From Odiellus spinosus (lineage: Eukaryota; Arthropoda; Arachnida; Opiliones; Phalangiidae), in assembly GCA_963920705.1 (NCBI GenBank), contig OY987239.1, forward strand, positions 5,162,371-5,226,370: a stretch of 64,000 nucleotides of DNA, read 5' to 3'. Of the stretch, positions 58,901 to 64,000 are shown piece after piece. Each line of letters starts with the position of its first letter. The stretch's first letter is position 1. The position numbers and the translations under genes are program-made. Below the pieces are notes generated by a model. That model did not search any database. It was not told the origin of the DNA and saw nothing but the letters and a program-made list of their open reading frames with translations.

Positions 58901-59467
58901 TTTTGAATTTTTTATCCGAGCTTATAACACGAAGGCCATTTTTGGATAAAAACGGATATAGATTATTTTTTATTTTATTATTCTATTTTTTTTTATTTCA
59001 TCTTTGAATAAGTTAACTCGAATAAAAAATTGACTGTTTTTAATCAAACAGATAACATGCATTATAATTCAGTAGATTTTATCCAATTAATAAAAATAAG
59101 AATTTTAAATATACGTACGGGATGATCACAATCAAGTTCTGCTCCGTAACTAAGTATCTGATTGGCAAATTTGTCCAACTCTTGAATTTTACCAGGAAAC
59201 AATGGCACAGTGTCTAAAAAAATTAACCAGTTGCAAAACGAAATATAAAGGAAAACTACGAGCTGAAAATTTAAACTATTTTCAAAATTATCTACCAGCA
59301 TTGTCCTTATGGTCTCTAGAGATGATCTGCAAGTAGATGGATCTCTCTTTGATCATGTCCAGGGCCTCGTTTAAGTGTCCCGGGTTGCATATCACCATGA
59401 ATTCGTAAAAATCAGGAAATCTCTTCGAAGGACGAGATTCGATGTGATGTAAGTTTACTTTGTTATC
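49948..59467 (-). CDS. Hn: phenylalanine-4-hydroxylase-type aromatic amino acid hydroxylase, 9 exons seen
   Basis: The enzyme hydroxylates phenylalanine to tyrosine with tetrahydrobiopterin and iron, in the cytosol. Exons on the minus strand are 59296-59467, 59119-59213, 58817-58884, 58193-58338, 57940-58075, 57752-57878, 56022-56117, 51736-51869 and 49948-50063. All have GT/AG borders and phases that join. Exon 1 is the regulatory (ACT-like) end with HIESRPSKR. The catalytic part shows [18 protein letters not shown], which is PAH-like rather than tryptophan-hydroxylase-like, then [32 protein letters not shown], the iron ligands HELLGH and [24 protein letters not shown] and [15 protein letters not shown]. 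Missing are the N-terminus (right of 59467, not found), the C-terminal helix, and ~17 residues expected between FYKQ and GKVFREL. Exons 3 and 4 nevertheless join in phase. Drosophila Henna is the insect counterpart by family knowledge. Confidence 0.88.
50451..50738. mobile_element. 288-bp MITE with 38-bp inverted ends
   Basis: The left end CTAGGAGTATATAGGGGTGA and the inverted right end CTAGGAGGATATAAGGGTGA pair over ~38 bp with four mismatches. An exact 7-bp duplication TATCTAT flanks it (50444-50450 and 50739-50745). It is non-coding and lies in the last visible intron of the hydroxylase gene. Confidence 0.8.
51316..51645. mobile_element. 330-bp MITE with ~41-bp inverted ends
   Basis: The left end CATGGACGTATAAAGAACTA and the inverted right end CATGGATGTATAAAGAACTA pair over about 41 bp with two or three mismatches. 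The flanks GTTTAAT and GTTGAAT may be a slightly changed 7-bp duplication. Same hydroxylase intron as the element at 50451. An 81-codon frame inside has no recognisable motif. Confidence 0.72.
51960..55935 (+). mobile_element. rolling-circle-like element, copy G (hybrid), in a hydroxylase intron
   Basis: The first ~125 bp are of the C subtype (CCTCCCCGACCCCGACG, GGATGAGTAGAAG). From about 52084 the sequence follows the A subtype from its position 9538 onward to the hairpin and TAA end. It fills most of the intron between exons 56022-56117 and 51736-51869, leaving only ~90 bp on each side. Orientation is opposite to the gene. It includes the intact TTAA site that is occupied by Kolobok in copy B. 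Confidence 0.72.
53957..54276 (+). repeat. 20-bp minisatellite in element G
   Basis: The longest of the three arrays (about fifteen to sixteen units). A three-unit block ending in the GGAGA variant is repeated, and one extra GCGAATTGATTCGG unit lies at the right. Same unit and palindromic junction as in copies A and B. Confidence 0.85.
56403..57575 (-). repeat. 16-bp minisatellite in a hydroxylase intron
   Basis: About 70 head-to-tail 16-bp units arranged in zones: ACAAATGCGCAAGGGG (left), AAAACTACGCAAGTGG (56590-56800), mixed, then ACAACTGCGCCAGGGG (56975-57560). Zones of identical variants indicate local expansions. It lies in the intron between exons 57752-57878 and 56022-56117. Long open frames across it (for example [16 protein letters not shown]) arise from the period and are not genes. 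Confidence 0.9.
58691..58793. repeat. small foldback sequence in a hydroxylase intron
   Basis: CCGTGTAAGGTCTAGCGACC (58691-58710) and its near-complement ending at 58790 form ~25-bp arms. An inner pair (GGAGATCCTGAA with TTCAGATCTCC) overlaps. It lies where the missing hydroxylase segment would be expected (between exons 58817-58884 and 58193-58338). Confidence 0.55.
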
Positions 59468-60053
59468 CTTAATTTATAATAAAAAAAGGGTAATATCATA
59501 TATTAAAAGTACAATAACTGATTAATATATGTCTAATCTACGCGTTTTTAATGACGCATGGACTGTTCTCGTGACGGGATTTAAGTGCTATGAAGTTTTG
59601 GAGCGCTACCTATGTCCCTAGACCTATTTGTTGAGTGAATATTAGTTTAAACATATTACGTTCGATTTTCGAATAACTATCGTGCCCTGGCAACTATTTC
59701 AATTGTTTAAATTAATCGGAAAGTAGGCTTAACAAGGATCCGTAGAGATCGTATGATTTGATAGCTCGTTGTTATCTCCGGTCAACGTTTTTAAAAGTGT
59801 TGGATTGTATACCTAGGCCCCATTTTTAGGGCCAAATTTCGAGAAATTTGGGGCCCTTTTACTCCAATTTTGCGGTCTCTGTCAAATTTTACAAATAGAC
59901 TACAGCCTACTTAGCAGTAGACTACTGAGTATTATGTCGCCACTGCTCTTCAATATTTATTACACTTCCTATAAAACACCAATATTTTTAACATGTAAAA
60001 ACGCAAGAGACAAGTCTTAAAAAATCGCTGAATGCAGGGTGACCACTTTTCCT
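59468..60053. other. no gene recognised
   Basis: A/T-rich DNA upstream of the first visible hydroxylase exon. A small hairpin (GGGCCAAATTTC, then GAGAAATTTGGGGCCC) lies at 59830-59858. Earlier hydroxylase exons are not recognisable here. Confidence 0.35.
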
Positions 60054-61325
60054 ATATTATACAAAAAAGAGGTTGCTTCGCACCCTTAAAAAACTCTTTA
60101 TCTAACTCGAATCAAACCCGTGAAGGGACAGAAATTATTTGTTAGAGAAAGAGCAATTTCATATCTTTAAAATTATAGTTAGTAGATTTAGTCTACTACT
60201 TCAAAGATTTTATTACTATTATATATTTTACAAAAAACGAATAAAGACGACCAAGGACTAATGATAAATATATATACATTAAAGGAACTCCATCTTTAGC
60301 TAATTTTATTAGTGATACTGATAGAATTTAAAATTAACATCAATGGGAGAGGAAGGTTAACTAGGTCGTCTTTATCCGTTTTTTGGAAAATATTTAATAG
60401 TAATAAAATCTTTGAAGTAGTAGACTAAATCTACTAACTATAATTTTAAAGATATGAAATTGCTCTTTCTCTAACAAATAATTTCTGTCCCTTCACGGGT
60501 TTGATTCGAGTTAGATAAAGAGTTTTTTAAGGGTGCGAAGCAACCTCTTTTTTGTATAATTTTGTACTTTTTTCACCAAAAATTTACACCTTTTCCACAT
60601 TTCACTATTTTGCTTTATAGGTTTATTGAACCTTAATTCTTACTAATGCTGAATAAAAATTAAAGCGTTTAACTGAGGCTTCAATCTATTCGTAATTGAG
60701 ACCCTGCTACAAATCTCGAAAGACAGAGATTAACTAACCTAACCTTACCTAAGTTGAAATAGAGGGATGGGCTAGTTCAATTGATTAACTAACCTAAACT
60801 AATCTTACCTAAAATAGTACAAGAGGAACGGGTTAGCCCGAGTTATAGGGATTACCTAGTTGGAGGGATGGGCTATTTCCAGGGTTTAATTAACCTAATT
60901 TAACCCTAAAGATTACATGATGGAATGGGTAACCCGAGGGATTAACTAGTTGGAACGATGGGCTAATTCGAGGAATTAACTAACCTAACCTAGCGTTACC
61001 TAAAATATTACAAATAGCCCGAGCTAAGGATTAACTAGTTTGAGGGATTGGCTAATTAGAGGGATTAACTAACCTAACCTCACCTTAAAGATTACCAGAT
61101 GGACGGGGGAGGTCGAGGGATTAACTAACCTAGCCTTACCTAAAATATTACAAGAGGGACGGGCTAGACCGAGCTAGAGATTAAATTTATAATATTGAAT
61201 CGCATCGACAAAAAGTGAGCATGGAAAGCGAAACAATTCTTTAAAGCAAGAGAACATAATTCAGGAGACCAGAAGTATGTGGCCGTTTATTTAACTCGCC
61301 GACATCAATTTCCGTTTCGTATATC
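60054..61325 (-). repeat. composite repeat copy 3 with complete palindrome (inverted)
   Basis: The palindrome has arms 60054-60257 and 60362-60566, ~200 bp each, starting TTATACAAAAAAGAGG and ending with its complement, with a ~105-base loop. It is followed by the linker (about 60567-60740), satellite modules (60740-61165) and the distal end (61165-61325, matching 5351-5490 inverted). This is the most complete copy of the composite order. The TTATA/TATAA edges are palindromic, so a TA-type duplication is possible but not provable. Confidence 0.75.
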
Positions 61326-61357
61326 CTATTTAACACTCTAAATCTTTATTTTTTATT

Positions 61358-61484
61358 ATACTTAAGTTAGACGTGCTTTAGATACAGACTTCAATAATTG
61401 GCCAACTACATAATAGCAACGTTATTACGTAGTAGTAATGACGAAGCTATTGGATCTAAAGCACATCCTAAAACTCAAGTATTT
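61358..61484. mobile_element. ~127-bp foldback/MITE
   Basis: The arms ATACTTAAGTTAGACGTGCT and, inverted, ATACTTGAGTTTTAGGATGT share the core GTGCTTTAGAT. A/T-rich flanks. No coding. Confidence 0.55.
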
Positions 61485-62039
61485 TAAAATATCAAGTAGA
61501 GATTGAGAACGTTAAACTATAAATTTCATGTGTAATCGAGCATTTAATCCCTAGAACTCTCATAGTGAAATGTTTTTACAGTGACTTAATATATTAAATT
61601 GGCCAAATTTCTAGGTAATGCGATTTACATTCAATCGCCTCGGTTTATTCGAGTACTCTACTCAAAAGATCGTGAGAAATAGGTCTCTTATCACCGAAAT
61701 ATAGGTGAGAAACGATTGCCTAAACAATCGAAGGCGTCACCATTGCACAAACGAGAGGGTTCGCCACAATTTTAAACGCTAACGCAAACCACGCATTGGT
61801 ACAGTTCATCTGTGAGTACTGAATCTGCAAATCTCGTTTATATAGGCCGAGAAGAGATATATTATTAAAGTTAAAAAATCAAATGATAAGAAAATCATGC
61901 CAACTTTTTAATTACGGTGAATTAGGGTGAATATAGTGGGATACTCATGATATGACATAATAGTCAAAATAAGACGGCTGAAGAGGGCTACCCTAGTAAA
62001 AGAACCCAAAAAATGCAATTTTCCATTAACGATAAAAAA

Positions 62040-62450
62040 ATGCCATTAAAAAAAGCTTATCAACTGTTTAATAAAATCAATTTTTGTTTATCAATTTAAA
62101 GCCAATTTATAAAGCTCGGCTAGTTATAAGTTTTACCCTTTTCGTCACCCACACAGGCATCTGTCTCTCTATTAATTCGAATTCGATGGATATTCCTTAT
62201 CATTCTACTGTTTAAGAAATAAAATTTTTGTTTATCATTTTGAAGCAATTAGTAAAGCTCGGCTAAGCTTAAGATCTCACCCTTTTCTAACCCATTCAGG
62301 CCCTTACATTCTATTACTTCATATACTGAACCAACATTTCATTATTGAAATCTGTGTTTAACTAGAGATACTCTTGTACCCGAACGAAGTCTTATCAAAT
62401 TTTTTCAAAAGTACCTTCGTCTGTATTAATTCGAATTCAGTGGACGGTGG
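62040..62450 (+). repeat. repeat shared with the insert in elements C and E
   Basis: 62160-62450 (TTAATTCGAATTC ... AATTCAGTGGACGGTG) matches 27120-27405 in copy C and its inverse in E. A shorter related segment at 62060-62150 precedes it. This copy stands outside any rolling-circle element, so the insert was mobile by itself or was picked up. Confidence 0.65.
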
Positions 62451-62456
62451 GAAGAG

Positions 62457-62489
62457 GGAAACGACGACGACGACGACGACGACGACGAT
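62457..62489 (+). repeat. (ACG)n microsatellite
   Basis: About nine to ten ACG/GAC trinucleotides right after the shared repeat. Confidence 0.85.
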
Positions 62490-62589
62490 TTCAGTTATCA
62501 AGCGCCGCGGGTCCATTGGAAAAGACATTACGGTTTCTGATGAAATTCGAGTTTAGATAAAGGGATAATAAACACAAACGTGTTTATCC

Positions 62590-63000
62590 TAATTTCCTAT
62601 TTTTTCCTATATTTTCACCTCCTTCCTATTTTTCTCCTATAATTTAATGGCAATTCCTATAATCTTCATATTTCTACTCAAAATCTCTAGTTAAGGGTAA
62701 ATTTATAAATCATACTGTCAGCTGTGGCTGTATAAGATTATTTTAGCTTAACTGTACATTTTCCAGTTATAATAGTCTGTAAAATTCCATACTATTTAAG
62801 CAATTGGATCATATTAATACCGTGTTTAAACCGGTGGCGAGAGTTGTGATGCAATAATAAGCATGGTTCCTACTTTTAATTATTTTCTTATTTCATCATA
62901 TATTTTACGCCTATTTCTTCCTATTTTATCCTATATTTCACATAAAATTCTTCCTATATTTTCCTATATTTCGCAAAAAATTTCCTATATAGTGTAACAG
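62590..63000. repeat. irregular TTCCTAT-rich DNA, no gene
   Basis: TTCCTAT/TTTTCCTATATTT phrases recur irregularly at 62595-62645 and 62880-62995. No gene seen in 62490-63440. Confidence 0.5.
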
Positions 63001-63445
63001 GCATAAACTTTGTATCTCTGATTTCCCGTTTCGGGGAAACCTACTGCCTAAGTTTAAACTCACTGTCACAATTCCTTATTATTCTAGGTCTAAATTCGAT
63101 TATTTAATTATCTAATCTTATTCTAAATTATTTAAATTCCTTTTCTGGGAACGAGTAACTTTTAATCCCTACCATTATTTCTACGAAAGACACTTTATTT
63201 AGCTTTGAAGCCAAGGCTTACCCTTTTCGCCATGTGGTTGAGAGGAGATAATAAAGAATGACTCAATTCGCTGCTGTCAAACTTCCTAACGGAAGCGTTT
63301 AATTTCCACGTCTTTTAGGATAAATCTCTTACAAAAATTATATTTAATTTGTCCGTTGAGCTAATCATTTTTCTCTTGAACCTCTCGTTCAAAAACTTTG
63401 AGAGTGACTGCCTTTTTTTTTTCTTGTCAAAAATATATATCAAGA

Positions 63446-63570
63446 GGGGAGAGTGCAAGAGGGCGCCACCAATTCTAATAAGCCCCCGGTTCGGTTCAGT
63501 TTGAACCGAACTACTAAATTTAGTTGGCGGGCTTTTCGAATTGTTGGCGACCTGTTGCATTCTCCCACCC
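63446..63570. mobile_element. ~125-bp foldback/MITE
   Basis: Left GGGAGAGTGCAAGAGGGCGC and inverted right GGGAGAATGCAACAGGTCGC form imperfect ~38-bp arms ending near AAGCCC. The centre holds GGTTCGGTTCAG with TTGAACCGAAC, a second inverted repeat. Confidence 0.6.
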
Positions 63571-63626
63571 TTTTTTTTTTTTTTTCAATGTTTATATCAC
63601 TTTATCACAGATTAATCGAAAGAGTT

Positions 63627-63998
63627 TTAGTATTTTCTTTTGTTATTGTTTTGTACTCTTCGCTTTTCGCGTTGTCTCCTTCGATAGTTGAACCTAGCCG
63701 GGCAATACACGGGGTAATGAAGGCCGATTTTGTTGCACGCCGGGCACTTGTATTTTTCTGGAGGTGGTTGTATTAGTGGCCATCCTTGTTGGTCCACAGG
63801 GTAAAATGTGGCTATTTGCTCCATCGATATCCCATCCCAGGATACAGGGATGGTCTCTCTATCCAGTGGAGGTCCGTCAGGTATGATTCCCTTTTCTTTT
63901 CGTTCGGCTTCTGTTAATTCTCTGCGTTTGCTCGGAGGAACAGGTAGGTACCCGTAGGCACGGTGTGATAGCCGATCGAAACTCTGGATTCTCCGTTT
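63627..63998 (-). CDS. partial ORF at the right edge with a CCHC-like motif, unknown
   Basis: On the minus strand the frame is open from the window edge to a stop at 63627, ~124 codons, with no stop inside. It reads Arg/Lys/Pro-rich sequence (YLPVPPSKRRELTEAERK), then WDGISMEQIATFYPVDQQGWP and CPACNKIGLHYPVYC, a C-x2-C-x5-H-x4-C pattern, and ends in a basic tail (RRRQREKRR). An internal ATG at 63824 is not a convincing start because the frame upstream looks equally coding-like. It may be the end of a retroelement gag or a spliced host gene; I cannot tell. Confidence 0.45.
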   Translation of the reverse strand, partial: KRRIQSFDRLSHRAYGYLPVPPSKRRELTEAERKEKGIIPDGPPLDRETIPVSWDGISMEQIATFYPVDQQGWPLIQPPPEKYKCPACNKIGLHYPVYCPARFNYRRRQREKRRVQNNNKRKY

Positions 63999-64000
63999 AC

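Noticed and set aside
49948-59467. Tryptophan hydroxylase instead of phenylalanine hydroxylase
   Set aside because: The [18 protein letters not shown] and EHNHIFP segments fit PAH better. [12 protein letters not shown] is shared with the other family, so some doubt remains.

Overview
This is a eukaryotic, almost certainly arthropod and probably insect, window. The grounds are spliced genes with GT/AG introns, arthropod-type Ty3/gypsy retrotransposons, many TTAGG-like repeats and one interstitial (TTAGG)n tract (TTAGG is the usual insect telomere repeat), and an A/T-rich background. Most of it is layered transposable elements and satellites. Three stretches look like real spliced genes.

Layout. 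1-5350: 3' portion of a Ty3/gypsy element (gag, pol with one in-frame stop and one frame change, 3' LTR). 5351-14925: a composite repeat (distal end, higher-order TTAGG-like satellite, linker, long palindrome). It is split by a second, degenerate gypsy element (6508-13476), which is itself split by rolling-circle-like element A (9149-13247). 14926-17167: unannotated DNA, then repeat unit R1. 17168-25533: rolling-circle-like element B, split by a 4.7-kb Kolobok DNA transposon (17743-22424). The Kolobok carries a THAP-domain transposase with an in-frame stop and, on the opposite strand, an apparently intact three-exon gene resembling the cytoplasmic domain of P2X7 receptors. 25583-28375: element C. 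28376-29540: tRNA-Ser-like and A/T-rich minisatellite DNA. About 31123-35065: a multi-exon gene resembling a tyrosine recombinase (Crypton-like or domesticated). 35441-37790: more repeats. 37797-46400: a second collinear copy of the satellite/linker/palindrome/R1/tRNA-like block, carrying elements D and E, with E nested inverted in D. 46400-48933: GC hairpins, then a 137-bp-period tandem array of 17 tRNA-Lys(CTT)-type genes and pseudogenes plus one fragment. 49948-59467 (minus): at least nine exons of a phenylalanine-hydroxylase-type aromatic amino acid hydroxylase (Henna/PAH), whose introns hold element G, MITEs and a 1.2-kb 16-bp minisatellite. 60054-61325: a third, inverted copy of the composite repeat. 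61326-64000: small foldback elements and a partial minus-strand ORF at the edge.

The nesting gives a relative chronology. The TTAGG-like composite is oldest, gypsy-2 entered it with a GGTTA duplication, and element A entered the gypsy-2 3' LTR. Kolobok entered element B with a TTAA duplication, and E entered D. Empty sites within the window confirm several of these insertions. The host gene shows no functional link to the repeats, but its large introns serve as insertion targets.

Limits: exon joins, family assignments and identity estimates come from reading by eye. No alignment, folding or database search was run.
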